A stretch of DNA of 16,323 bases from JBCBRD01 sp039819785 (GCA_039819785.1 JBCBRH010000055.1:1-16323); one strand, 5' to 3'; counted from the stretch's first letter, positions 1 to 7,679 are shown. The notes: generated by a model not told the origin, from the letters alone. A program made the numbers and translations.

Positions 1-20
1 CGGCGCTAGCTGGGAGACGA

Positions 21-52
21 GACGCTGGTCTCAGTCTCGCGGCACCAGCGTC
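21..52. other. Small hairpin near window start
   Basis: GACGCTGGT at 21-29 is the exact reverse complement of ACCAGCGTC at 44-52, giving a 9-bp stem with a 14-base loop. It lies downstream of tRNA-Thr as read on the minus strand and could end that transcript, but no T-run follows on either strand. No gene is supported in 1-131. Confidence 0.35.
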
Positions 53-131
53 AAATACACGCCGTCAACCGGCCAAGTCTTGGTGCGCTGAGGGCTTAGC
101 TTGGTGGCGCTGTGAAAGTTCTTGAGGTTTG

Positions 132-206
132 TGGTGCTGCCGGAGAGAATTGAACTCTCGGCCTCTCCCTTACCAAGGGAGTGCTCTACCCCTGAGCTAC
201 GGCAGC
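132..206 (-). tRNA. tRNA-Thr (anticodon GGT)
   Basis: Read on the minus strand, this folds as a complete tRNA. The acceptor arm is GCTGCCG paired with CGGCAGC, followed by discriminator A and an encoded CCA. The D-arm is recognisable, the anticodon stem is CTCCC/GGGAG with loop TTGGTAA (anticodon GGT), and the T-arm contains GTTCAATTC. It decodes ACC and ACU threonine codons. No clear promoter was found upstream (207-300). The neighbouring exported-protein gene is on the same strand, with 285 bases between them. Confidence 0.95.
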
Positions 207-277
207 ATTGAGCGTATGCGGTCGCAAGCAGCTCTTCCAGAGCCGGGCGAACCAGACGCGCGAAAACACACCAGATT

Positions 278-295
278 GGCCTTGATTGCAAGGCC
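278..295. other. GC-rich 7-bp hairpin
   Basis: GGCCTTG and CAAGGCC pair perfectly around the loop ATTG. It sits downstream of the minus-strand gene ending at 492 and upstream of tRNA-Thr, so it might end that transcript. There is no T-run on either side, so a classical intrinsic terminator is not shown. Confidence 0.3.
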
Positions 296-392
296 CCAAA
301 TTGCATTGCCCCATGCAGTGTGAACGCGCAAGTCGTCCGCCGTGCAGTGACTATCCCCACCTGTCCCAACTCCGAGCAGGCCGGACGCCAAG

Positions 393-436
393 GCCCGTGC
401 CCGCCAATCAAGCAATGCCCGTGCCCGCCAATCAAG
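393..436. repeat. Two tandem copies of a 20-bp sequence, period 24
   Basis: The 20-mer starting GCCCGTGCCCGCC and ending AATCAAG occurs identically at 393-412 and 417-436. The period of 24 bases is a multiple of three; on the minus strand one frame reads LIGGHG twice. The surrounding frame runs into tRNA-Thr, so I do not regard it as a gene. Confidence 0.8.
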
Positions 437-491
437 AACGTCGTTTCACCTCTCAAACGATGGCCACAACCCGACAGCCTTGCCCCCCGCC

Positions 492-1040
492 CTACTTGCC
501 AGCAGCTTTCAGTGGCTCCGGCGTTTTCGAGACCCGCGTCAGGTCACTGCACCCCGCGGTCGCGTCAATGCCAGACTCGATGTAGCAAGCGGCAAGGCGG
601 TCCGGTCCAAGAATGCGGCCCTGATTATAACCGCGACTGTCGGATGCAACCCAGCTGATCGTCGTGTCGTCGGGATAAATGACCCCGAAGAAGGTCTTCG
701 TGCCCGCCGAATAGGTGAAATATCCACGGAAACGACGGTCTGTTTGTTCCGTAATGTGAATGGTCTTGTCCCAGGTCCGCAGGCCCTTGAGATCCGAGAT
801 CGTGTTGTTCTGGCCTTTCCACGTCCCCACGATGTTGGGGGGCGCGGTATCTGCGGCTCGCGTTTGTCCAGGCAGCCACACAATCCCACACGACAGCGCC
901 AACAGCCCAAGGGCTGCACCGACGTATATCCTCGGACCCGGCGCACCGGTCGCACACGTCACGCGTGATCGGCCTGCCCGGGCCAACTGGCCGACCGTGC
1001 CTACTCCGCCAGAACGTTCACGTGTCAGCCTAAGACCCAT
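492..1040 (-). CDS. Exported protein of unknown function
   Basis: A 182-residue product I cannot assign to a named family. A hydrophobic stretch at about residues 39-55 (IYVGAALGLLALSCGIVW) followed by a TRA-ADT junction looks like a secretory signal with type I cleavage. The LALSC segment is only a weak lipobox match. The mature part (about 120 residues) starts with NIVGTWKG, is rich in beta-prone residues and ends TAGCSDLTR, suggesting a small periplasmic beta-barrel-like domain; this is inference from composition. The ATG at 1040 is preceded by a G-run (GGGGGG) at ribosome-binding distance, which supports it although it leaves an unusually long N-region before the signal. A GTG at 962 would give a more normal signal peptide. 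It appears to be a single-gene unit. Confidence 0.7.
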   Translation of the reverse strand: MGLRLTRERSGGVGTVGQLARAGRSRVTCATGAPGPRIYVGAALGLLALSCGIVWLPGQTRAADTAPPNIVGTWKGQNNTISDLKGLRTWDKTIHITEQTDRRFRGYFTYSAGTKTFFGVIYPDDTTISWVASDSRGYNQGRILGPDRLAACYIESGIDATAGCSDLTRVSKTPEPLKAAGK

Positions 1041-1193
1041 CAGTTGCCCCCCAAATCATTCGCGAAATCAAACATCGGCGTGTTTTCCCAGCTAAAATGC
1101 GCCCTGACGGGGCACCATTCCGCCCAAACATTGCATCAACACGCAGTGCAGCGTAGACGATCAGCTAACGGCATCCAACCAACCTGTATTTCA

Positions 1194-1352
1194 ATGATAA
1201 AGCCCATCAGTGAAGCTGAACGTCAACGCCGCGACCGGCTGGAACGCGAGATGCGCGAAAACCTGAAAAAGCGTAAGGCGCTCGCCCGCGCCAAAGCCCG
1301 CAAGGACGTCGGAGACGCGCAGAAGCTGCTGGACGATGGGGACCCATCCTGA
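1194..1352 (+). CDS. Small highly charged protein (52 aa), unknown
   Basis: A short frame starting at ATG 1194 encodes 52 residues beginning MIKPISEAERQRRDR. It is dominated by Arg, Lys, Glu and Ala (ERQRRDRLEREMRENLKKRK) and should form one long amphipathic helix; there is no signal or membrane segment. The frame is open further upstream to 1044, but that part has different composition, so I chose the internal ATG. No good ribosome-binding site is visible. It lies 137 bases before murA on the same strand. It could be a small nucleic-acid- or ribosome-binding peptide by charge, but I do not recognise the family. Confidence 0.6.
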   Translation: MIKPISEAERQRRDRLEREMRENLKKRKALARAKARKDVGDAQKLLDDGDPS

Positions 1353-1489
1353 AGAACGGCTTTGAAAGTTTAAAACAGGTGCAAAAGCTTACGACAGGTG
1401 CACACGTGAGTATCCAGGCTTGGAAGCATCGGAAAGTCCGGAGCATTGAACGCCTCGGCGGGCATGAGCAGTGAAGGAATAAAACACGA

Positions 1490-2782
1490 ATGGACTGTAT
1501 CAAGCTGGTCGGAGGGCAGCCCCTCAAAGGTCGCATTCCAATTTCCGGTGCCAAGAACGCTGCACTTCCTCTGCTGATTTCCAGTCTTCTGACGGGTGAA
1601 CGGCTGACCTTGAAGAACGTGCCGAACCTAGCCGACGTCAATCTACTGGCCCGCATCCTCAGGAACCACGGCGTGGATCTGGCGGTGGATGGCAAACGGG
1701 CGGGCCCTGCAACGTTCATCGGCGACACCTACCACCTGACTGCGCGCGATATCGTCGATACCGAAGCGCCCTACGAGATGGTGTCACGCATGCGTGCGAG
1801 CTTCTGGGTCCTGGGCCCGCTGATCGCCCGAATGGGGGTGGCACGGGTATCATTGCCGGGTGGCTGTGCCATCGGAACTAGGCCGGTTGACCTGCATCTG
1901 ACCGGCTTGAAGGCGCTGGGCGCGGAAATCGATATCGACAGCGGGTACGTCAACGCCAGGGCGCCCAACGGTCTCCACGGCGCGCGGATCACGTTCCCAA
2001 AGGTGTCCGTTGGCGCGACGCACAATGTGTTGCTCGCAGCTGCTTTGGCAAAAGGCGAAACACTGATCGAAAACGCGGCACGTGAGCCGGAAGTCGGCGA
2101 TGTCGCTGAGTGCCTTAGGAAAATGGGCGTCGAGATCGAGGGGATCGGCACATCGACGCTTCAAATCCAAGGGCGGGACCGCCTGGACGGCGCGATCCAC
2201 ACCGTGCTGCCAGACCGCATTGAAACAGGCACGTTTGCATTTGCAGTGGCCGCTGCCGGCGGCGATGTTTTGCTTGAAAACGCCCGGGCTGACCTGTTGC
2301 GTGCAGCCTTTGACACCTTGGCAGCATCGGGCACCGAAGTACACGAAAGCAACGAGGGTATCCGGATTGTGAAGAACGGACACGGGATCGACCCGGTGAG
2401 TGTCGAGACCCAGCCCTTCCCTGGTTTCCCAACAGACCTGCAAGCTCAGATCATGGCGCTGGCCACCCGCGCTGAGGGCACCAGTGTGATCCGTGAAACG
2501 ATCTTCGAAAACCGTTTCATGCACGTTCAGGAACTGGCACGCCTCGGCGCGGACATCCAGCTGAACGGCGACACAGCAACTGTAACCGGCGTTCCGCAGC
2601 TGAAAGGTGCGCCCGTCATGGCAACAGACCTGCGCGCTTCGGTCTCGCTCGTCATCGCCGGCCTGATGGCGGAAGGTGAAACCACAATCAACCGCGTTTA
2701 CCACCTGGATCGCGGTTTTGAGCGGCTGGAAGAAAAACTGACGAACTGCGGCGCCAAAATCTGGCGGGAGGCTGCGGGCTAG
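1490..2782 (+). CDS. murA: UDP-N-acetylglucosamine 1-carboxyvinyltransferase MurA
   Basis: Catalyses the first committed step of peptidoglycan synthesis in the cytoplasm: transfer of enolpyruvate from phosphoenolpyruvate to UDP-GlcNAc. The 430-residue length is normal for MurA. The N-terminal KLVGGQPLKGRIPISGAKNA motif with the substrate-binding Lys-Asn (residues 22-23) is present. The catalytic loop reads PGGCAIGTRPVDLHL with the PEP-binding cysteine at residue 126, equivalent to Cys115 of E. coli and the fosfomycin target. The two-domain repeat is complete and the C-terminus (HLDRGFERLEEKL) is family-typical. GAAGGA lies about 11 bases before the ATG. It heads the string murA - DUF2948 - hisD - UPF0262 - phosphatase on one strand, but 421 bases with a repeat separate it from the next gene. 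Confidence 0.98.
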   Translation: MDCIKLVGGQPLKGRIPISGAKNAALPLLISSLLTGERLTLKNVPNLADVNLLARILRNHGVDLAVDGKRAGPATFIGDTYHLTARDIVDTEAPYEMVSRMRASFWVLGPLIARMGVARVSLPGGCAIGTRPVDLHLTGLKALGAEIDIDSGYVNARAPNGLHGARITFPKVSVGATHNVLLAAALAKGETLIENAAREPEVGDVAECLRKMGVEIEGIGTSTLQIQGRDRLDGAIHTVLPDRIETGTFAFAVAAAGGDVLLENARADLLRAAFDTLAASGTEVHESNEGIRIVKNGHGIDPVSVETQPFPGFPTDLQAQIMALATRAEGTSVIRETIFENRFMHVQELARLGADIQLNGDTATVTGVPQLKGAPVMATDLRASVSLVIAGLMAEGETTINRVYHLDRGFERLEEKLTNCGAKIWREAAG

Positions 2783-2882
2783 AGCATGTTCAAGAAAAGT
2801 GTACGCGGTTTTCCGCCCGGAACATGCTCCAAATCAAGAGCTTAGAGCCTGCTTTGCGGGTCCACGAAAAGCAAACAGGCTC
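2782..2882. repeat. RIME-like intergenic palindromic element, possible murA terminator
   Basis: Two consecutive hairpins. The first pairs GAGCATGTTC (2782-2791) with GAACATGCTC (2820-2829), with an inner GAAAA/TTTTC pairing. The second pairs GAGCCTG..TTTGC (from 2845) with GCAAACAGGCTC (to 2882), with one bulged base. The outer arm sequence and the inner gaaaagtg...cggttttc block resemble the Rhizobium-specific intergenic mosaic elements (RIME) known from Hyphomicrobiales, from memory. The first arm overlaps the last base of the murA stop codon, so the element may also act as its transcription end. Confidence 0.7.
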
Positions 2883-3203
2883 TCGTGTTCTCGTGCAGAC
2901 GTTTGAGTTTCGGTGTCGCCCGGTTCAGGTCAATTGTCGAAAACATAGGGAGCACAGCCAACTCATTGATTTAAGTGTAGCTTTCAGATCTCACGTTTGG
3001 ATGCGAGGCTAGCCGCAAGTAGGGACCCAACGCCAAATGAACGACACGACATCGCGAGCGTTGTTTTTCAGGGCAATGCTCGGTAGTGCTTCAAGGCAAT
3101 GGGCAGTCTGTCCCGAAAGCCGATCCAGCCGGGGGCTGGATGACAAACTGCAAGTCAATCACCCAATCCGCCGTTCGATGCGGACCAAACTCGAAAAGTG
3201 ACC
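2883..3203. other. Intergenic stretch before the DUF2948 gene
   Basis: About 320 bases follow the RIME-like element without a supported gene. Short open frames here have no family-like features or ribosome-binding sites. The stretch presumably carries the DUF2948 gene promoter, but I see no clear -35/-10 pair. Confidence 0.5.
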
Positions 3204-3659
3204 ATGGCGGATCTCAAGCTCATCGCGTTGGACGAGGAAGACCTGTCGGTCTTGTCCGCGCATCTGCAGGACGCGGTGCTGAAGGTCGGTGAGATAACCT
3301 TTCAGGCCAAGGAGAAACGGTTCGCCGCCGTGGTCAATCGTTTTGATTGGGAGGGCGAACTGAAGGCGGGGTCGGCCGTCCGGAAGAAACACGAGCGCCG
3401 CCGGTCGGGCCTCAGGTTTGAGCGCGTCCTGGCCGCACGAACGTTGCGGATCGATCTGACGAAGCCAGACGATGTGTTATCCCTGTTGGCCGTGACATTT
3501 GAGGTATCGGACACACCGGCCGGCCGGTTGACGATGAACTTTTCAGGCGGGATGGCGATCGAATTGGACGTGGAATGCATAGAAGGCGAACTGCGCGATC
3601 TTGGCGCGGCCTGGGCGACAGATTTTCGGCCATTGCATAAAACGGATGGCGAAGCCTGA
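3204..3659 (+). CDS. DUF2948 family protein
   Basis: A 151-residue cytoplasmic protein starting MADLKLIALDEEDLSVLSAHLQDAV. This opening, the KRFAAVVNRFDWE segment (about residues 38-50) and the C-terminal block IELDVECIEGELRDLG are hallmarks of the DUF2948 family, recognised from memory. The family is small, alphaproteobacterial, usually next to hisD and without known function. A GTG two codons upstream (3198) is possible, but the ATG gives the usual N-terminus. The ribosome-binding site is weak. The gene sits between murA and hisD, the expected position. Confidence 0.88.
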   Translation: MADLKLIALDEEDLSVLSAHLQDAVLKVGEITFQAKEKRFAAVVNRFDWEGELKAGSAVRKKHERRRSGLRFERVLAARTLRIDLTKPDDVLSLLAVTFEVSDTPAGRLTMNFSGGMAIELDVECIEGELRDLGAAWATDFRPLHKTDGEA

Positions 3660-3889
3660 TCAGGGGCGAGAGAGGGATAGCGGAAACGACGACATCGTGC
3701 AGGCCGCAATCGCGTTGCACACCCCCGTCTGGTTTCAGGCTGGAACAAGCCGCCCAAAGCTGTCTTTAGCACGCCGCACCACTTAGGCGCTAACGGGGAC
3801 AATCAGCTGACCGGTTGACCATCCACCTGCCCGCCCGCTTCAGTCTTCACGGGCCCTACACATGACAGACCAGGTTACTGTCTCAATCG

Positions 3890-3899
3890 AAAAAAAAAA
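3890..3899 (+). other. Run of ten A residues 20 bases before hisD
   Basis: The homopolymer lies in a short open frame that begins at ATG 3862 (MTDQVTVSIEKKK) and overlaps the hisD start in another frame. A one-base change in the run would bring that ATG into the hisD frame. It may be a sequencing-error-prone or slippage-prone spot, or simply an A-rich leader. Confidence 0.5.
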
Positions 3900-3919
3900 G
3901 ATCGAAAGCTCCGGTTCCA

Positions 3920-5263
3920 ATGGCACAGCGCATCGCGACATCTCAACTCGATTTCGAAACCCGTTTCGAAGACTTGCTCTCGCAAAAGCGCGAAGTCTCC
4001 GCCGATATCGATGAAGCCGTCGGGCAGATCATCGCTGACGTCCGCGAACGCGGAGACGCAGCATTGGTGGAACTTTCAAAACGGTTCGATCACCTGGACA
4101 TCACGCCGGAGGCCATGCAGGTTACGTCTGCCGAAGTGGATGCCGCGATCAAACAATGCCCAGACGACACGCTCGCCGCATTGCAGGTGGCCCATGACCG
4201 CATTGTCGACCACCACGCTCGTCAACTGCCCGAGGGGCAACTGTACAAAGACAGCGACGGCGTCGAACTGGGATATCGCTGGACGGCGGTGGAATCTGCC
4301 GGGCTTTATGTTCCAGGCGGCTCCGCGTCCTATCCAAGCTCCGTTTTGATGAATGCCATCCCCGCCAAAGTCGCAGGCGTGCCACGCGTTGTTATGGTGG
4401 TGCCCACGCCCAACGGCGAGCTCAACCCTATCGTTCTGGCAGCTGCCCGCGTTGCCGGCGTTTCAGAGATTTATCGCATCGGCGGCGCCCAAGCCGTCGC
4501 AGCCCTGGCCTATGGCACCAGGACCATCGCACCGGTCGTCAAGATCGTCGGTCCAGGCAACGCCTACGTCGCCGCTGCCAAGCGGCAGGTTTTTGGCAAA
4601 GTGGGGATTGATTCCGTCGCCGGGCCATCCGAAGTCCTGATCATCGCAGACGCCGACAACGATCCCGAATGGATCGCCTGCGACCTGCTCGCCCAGGCCG
4701 AACACGATACCAACGCACAATCGATCCTGTTGACCGACAGCGAAACTCTGGCGGATGACGTCGAAGCGGCCGTTATGCGGCAGATTGCCAAGCTCCCTCG
4801 CGGTGAGATCGCAGGCAAAAGCTGGGAGGTTTTTGGCGCGGTGATCGTGTTGGATGATCTGACACAAGCGCCACCGTTGGCCGATCGCATCGCAGCCGAA
4901 CACCTCGAAATCGCCACAGCCGACCCAGACGCCCTCAGCGCTCAGATCCGCAACGCCGGCGCTATTTTTCTGGGCCACCACACACCTGAAGCCATCGGCG
5001 ATTATGTCGCCGGCCCCAACCACGTGCTGCCGACGGCGCGCAGTTCAAGGTTTTCATCAGGCCTGGGCGTTTTGGATTTCATGAAGCGGACATCTTTGTT
5101 GAAGCTGGATGCCGCAGCCCTCAAGGCGCTTGCTCCTGCCGCCATGACACTGGCAGCCACAGAGGGTCTGGAAGGGCATCGCCGCTCAATCGAAATTCGT
5201 CTTGAAGATGCGCTGGGTTCTGTAAGCGACAAGAGCCCCGAGGCTGCTGAAAGCCAAGGATAG
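3920..5263 (+). CDS. hisD: Histidinol dehydrogenase HisD
   Basis: Zinc- and NAD-dependent enzyme that oxidises L-histidinol to L-histidine in two steps, the end of histidine biosynthesis, in the cytoplasm. The 447-residue length is slightly longer than E. coli HisD. Visible motifs are GLYVPGG (128-134), GPGNAYV (211-217) and the family signature around SVAGPSEVLIIAD (232-244). Zinc ligands Gln259, His262, Asp361 and His420 and the catalytic pair Glu327-His328 (AAEHLE) are all present, so the enzyme should be active. The start MAQRIATSQLDFETRF fits the family. No strong Shine-Dalgarno sequence is seen, only an A-rich leader. The UPF0262 gene begins seven bases after the stop, which suggests cotranscription. 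Confidence 0.98.
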   Translation: MAQRIATSQLDFETRFEDLLSQKREVSADIDEAVGQIIADVRERGDAALVELSKRFDHLDITPEAMQVTSAEVDAAIKQCPDDTLAALQVAHDRIVDHHARQLPEGQLYKDSDGVELGYRWTAVESAGLYVPGGSASYPSSVLMNAIPAKVAGVPRVVMVVPTPNGELNPIVLAAARVAGVSEIYRIGGAQAVAALAYGTRTIAPVVKIVGPGNAYVAAAKRQVFGKVGIDSVAGPSEVLIIADADNDPEWIACDLLAQAEHDTNAQSILLTDSETLADDVEAAVMRQIAKLPRGEIAGKSWEVFGAVIVLDDLTQAPPLADRIAAEHLEIATADPDALSAQIRNAGAIFLGHHTPEAIGDYVAGPNHVLPTARSSRFSSGLGVLDFMKRTSLLKLDAAALKALAPAAMTLAATEGLEGHRRSIEIRLEDALGSVSDKSPEAAESQG

Positions 5264-5270
5264 ACTGAGG

Positions 5271-5771
5271 ATGCCTGAAGCGTTACCGCCCGGAGTTCCA
5301 AAATCCAAATCGAGGCTTTGTGACGTTACCCTCGACCAAAGCGCGATTTTGAATCTCAACGCCAATGTCGCCCATGAGCGCGAAGTCGCCATGCTCGACC
5401 TGCTCGAAGACAATCGCTTCAAGCTGCCGGACCGGGATGGCGGACCCTACCGGCTGCACCTCTCAATCGTTGAGCAACGCCTCGTCATGCAGGTCGGCAC
5501 GCAAGACGACGAAAACGTCATCACCCACATGCTGTCGCTCACACCGTTCAAGCGGATCATCAAAGACTACTATTTGATTTGCGACAGTTACTACGAAGCC
5601 ATCAAGACTGCGCCACCATCCCGCATTCAAGCAATCGACATGGGACGCCGCGGCCTTCACGATGACGGCTCTCACGTCCTCATAGAGCGCCTGCAGGGCA
5701 AGATCGAAATGGATTTCGATACGGCACGCCGGCTGTTTACGCTCATCAGTGTCCTGCACTGGAAGGGCTGA
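5271..5771 (+). CDS. UPF0262 family protein
   Basis: A 166-residue cytoplasmic protein of the uncharacterised UPF0262 family. This call rests on the core LCDVTLDQSAI...EREVAMLDLLEDNRF, the LTPFKRIIKDYYLICDSYYEAI block (about residues 90-111), IDMGRRGLHDDG and the C-terminal DTARRLFTLISVLHW. The N-terminal 15 residues (MPEALPPGVPKSKSR) extend beyond the usual start. GAGG directly precedes the ATG, so translation is probably coupled to hisD, whose stop is seven bases upstream. The phosphatase gene follows after five bases. The function is unknown; conserved linkage to hisD is the main clue. Confidence 0.9.
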   Translation: MPEALPPGVPKSKSRLCDVTLDQSAILNLNANVAHEREVAMLDLLEDNRFKLPDRDGGPYRLHLSIVEQRLVMQVGTQDDENVITHMLSLTPFKRIIKDYYLICDSYYEAIKTAPPSRIQAIDMGRRGLHDDGSHVLIERLQGKIEMDFDTARRLFTLISVLHWKG

Positions 5772-5776
5772 GGGCA

Positions 5777-6274
5777 GTGGAAATAGGCGACAGCAACTCC
5801 AAACAGCCAGGACGTCTCGTTGCGCCGCCGGAGCTGCCGGGTTCGGTTCTATTTGCATGTTCGCTGAACGCGGTCCGTTCGCCCATGGCCGAGGCGTTGA
5901 TGCAGCACCTTCTAGGCCGTCGCGTCTATGTTGCCAGCGGTGGCGTACGTGCCGGCGAGTTGGACCCGTTTGCAACAAGCGTGATGAATGAACTTGGGAT
6001 CGATATTTCCAAGCATAAGCCCCACACACTTGAGGACCTGCATGACACCTCGTTTGACTTGGTCGTGTCACTCTCACCAGAAGCCCATCACCATGCGCTC
6101 GAACTCACGCGGACCATGGCGTTGGATGTCGAGTATTGGCCGACACCTGATGCCACCGTCATGAACATTGGCGGCAGCCGCGAAGATATACTGAACCGCT
6201 ATCGTGCGGTCCGTGACCAACTTTTCGACCGCATCAAATCACGCTTTCCAATGCCGGGCTCCCCGCACGTTTGA
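5777..6274 (+). CDS. Low-molecular-weight protein tyrosine phosphatase-like protein
   Basis: 165 residues of the LMW-PTP / ArsC-like fold. The phosphate-binding P-loop CSLNAVRS (Cys28 to Arg34, pattern C-x5-R) lies after the first beta strand VLFAC and is followed by PMAEAL. A late Asp (125, in WPTPDAT) is placed like the general acid of the family. Members beside hisD and UPF0262 genes are often annotated as phosphatase or arsenate reductase; the sequence alone does not settle the substrate, and no ars genes are nearby. The GTG at 5777 lies five bases behind the UPF0262 stop and continues the operon. The first 20 residues are variable. Its stop faces the yacG stop 12 bases away. Confidence 0.88.
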   Translation: MEIGDSNSKQPGRLVAPPELPGSVLFACSLNAVRSPMAEALMQHLLGRRVYVASGGVRAGELDPFATSVMNELGIDISKHKPHTLEDLHDTSFDLVVSLSPEAHHHALELTRTMALDVEYWPTPDATVMNIGGSREDILNRYRAVRDQLFDRIKSRFPMPGSPHV

Positions 6275-6286
6275 ATGCAACCTGGA

Positions 6287-6544
6287 TCAGGTCTCAGGGT
6301 CACGATCAGCCGGATTGGATCGAGCAGATCGGGTAAGCGTCTCCGCCAACGCGTTATCGCCATCCTCATCTTCGTCGGCATCACCAGCCGGGATGGCGTA
6401 CCGGCCCGACATCCAGCGCGAGAGGTCGACATCCGCGCAACGTTTTGAACAAAACGGCCGATACTTAAAAACCGCCTCGCGTTTGCAAACCGAGCAGCGC
6501 CCGCCGGTCGGGCGCATCGCCTCCACGTCATCTCTCGATGTCAT
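6287..6544 (-). CDS. yacG: DNA gyrase inhibitor YacG, zinc-binding
   Basis: An 85-residue protein with the YacG zinc site: Cys17-x2-Cys20 and Cys32-x3-Cys36 in the context CSVC...YRPFCSKRCADVDL, then the typical SRWMSGRYAIP. YacG of E. coli binds the GyrB C-terminal region and blocks DNA binding by gyrase. The acidic tail after residue 53 (GDADEDEDGD) is usual in alphaproteobacteria. The gene lies downstream of maf on the same strand with a 111-base gap and converges on the phosphatase gene. Confidence 0.9.
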   Translation of the reverse strand: MTSRDDVEAMRPTGGRCSVCKREAVFKYRPFCSKRCADVDLSRWMSGRYAIPAGDADEDEDGDNALAETLTRSARSNPADRDPET

Positions 6545-6655
6545 TCTGCCATTCGCTTCAAGCTGCTATTAAATATAGGTCGACGCGCAGTTCTAGTCGG
6601 GACACAGCTTGACCAGTGACGGGCCCATGAAACACGCCCATTGAACATACTGGCC

Positions 6656-7294
6656 TCACACTAAACCGTCATCGTCTTCCGACATGCGCGCCCAGTTGTG
6701 GTGGACCTGATATCCATCGCCCGTCAGCATATTGACAGTCTCGGTGAGCGGCAATCCAACTACGTTGGTATACGACCCGCTGATCTTCTGCACGAACGAG
6801 CCAGCTAGCCCCTGAATGGCATAGCCGCCTGCTTTGCCGCGCCATTCGCGAGAGGCGATATACGCCTCGATCTCGACCCGTGACAGATGCTTGAACCGCA
6901 CTCGCGTATCCACCAGCCGCATGCGCACCTTGTCATCCGGCGTGATCAGGCACAGCCCCGTTAAAACCTTATGCGTCCGGCCTGACAATAGCTGCAGCGA
7001 AGCAACCGCAGCCTCCAGAAATTCCGGCTTTCCCAGAATGCGCCGCCCCACCGAAACAATCGTATCGGCAGCCAGAATGAATGCATCGGCCACCTCCTGG
7101 TCATCGGCCAATTGGGCGCGCGCCGTCTCGGCCTTTTCCTTGGCCAGCCGCAACACCAGTCCACGCGGCATTTCGCCTTTGCGCGGCGTTTCATCGATTG
7201 AGGCAGGCCTCAGCGCGTCAGGTTTGACCCCAACCTGTGACAACAGCGTAAGACGCCGAGGGCTGCCACTCGCCAACACCAGCTTTTGACGCAC
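6656..7294 (-). CDS. maf: Maf/YhdE-type nucleoside triphosphate pyrophosphatase
   Basis: Hydrolyses non-canonical or excess nucleoside triphosphates to the monophosphate plus pyrophosphate. The product starts RQKLVLASGSPRRLTLL, with the S-x-R-R phosphate-binding motif, followed by SIDETP, ILAADTIVSV with the catalytic Asp, and RGKAGGYAIQGLAGSF. The YAIQG form points to the dTTP/UTP-type (YhdE) rather than the m7GTP-type (YceF) subgroup. I chose the GTG at 7294 (212 residues) because family members start exactly there. ATGs at 7405 and 7453 in the same open frame would add 37 or 53 Arg-rich residues; the 7405 ATG has a weak AAGA-type leader. yacG follows on the same strand. Confidence 0.9.
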   Translation of the reverse strand: MRQKLVLASGSPRRLTLLSQVGVKPDALRPASIDETPRKGEMPRGLVLRLAKEKAETARAQLADDQEVADAFILAADTIVSVGRRILGKPEFLEAAVASLQLLSGRTHKVLTGLCLITPDDKVRMRLVDTRVRFKHLSRVEIEAYIASREWRGKAGGYAIQGLAGSFVQKISGSYTNVVGLPLTETVNMLTGDGYQVHHNWARMSEDDDGLV

Positions 7295-7679
7295 ATGGCC
7301 GTCTTTGTCGGCCGCCCGCCGTTTGGCCAGTTCACGTCTCAGCGTCTCGCGGCGTGGCCCATCGGTGCGCGACAGCAGGTTCAGTGAGGCAGTGCCTGTA
7401 CTCATTCCAGGGTCTTTCCAAGCTTGGTGGGCCGTGATCGTCGCCAAGGGCATTCGCGATGGGCATCAGCCGTCAGACGAAGCCCGACGCCCATCAAGGT
7501 TAACCAGCCTGACACATAGACACAAAGCGGAAAAATTTGCGACCGCCCGGACGGTGGTCATACGTAGGCAAAAAAGCATTTTCGCGGAAATCCATTGCGC
7601 TTGTGAACGGTGATCCTGATAACTTGGTCAGGAACGCGGCATTACGACACCCGAAGAATACGTGAGAGGCGAGAAAATC
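7295..7679. other. Divergent region between maf and the Crp/Fnr regulator
   Basis: If maf starts at 7294 this 385-base stretch is the shared upstream region of two divergent genes. The part to 7453 is open in the maf frame. A short inverted repeat CCTGA/TCAGG sits at 7615-7632, about 50 bases before the regulator start, and could be an operator. No TTGAT-N4-ATCAA FNR box is present. The region where infA might be expected carries none. Confidence 0.45.

Larger units (their letters stand above)
207..491. other. Intergenic stretch, no supported gene
   Basis: Between tRNA-Thr and the exported-protein gene I see no convincing coding sequence; open frames here run into the tRNA or lack family-like features. 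The stretch holds a short hairpin at 278-295 and a 24-bp tandem repeat at 393-436, listed separately. Confidence 0.6.

Noticed and set aside
31..456. 141-codon minus-strand open frame
   Set aside because: It runs straight through tRNA-Thr and the tandem repeat, with no ribosome-binding site or family-like motif.
1850..2704. Long (284-codon) open frame antisense to murA
   Set aside because: It lies wholly opposite a certain gene and its protein shows only Cys/His/Arg-rich shadow composition.
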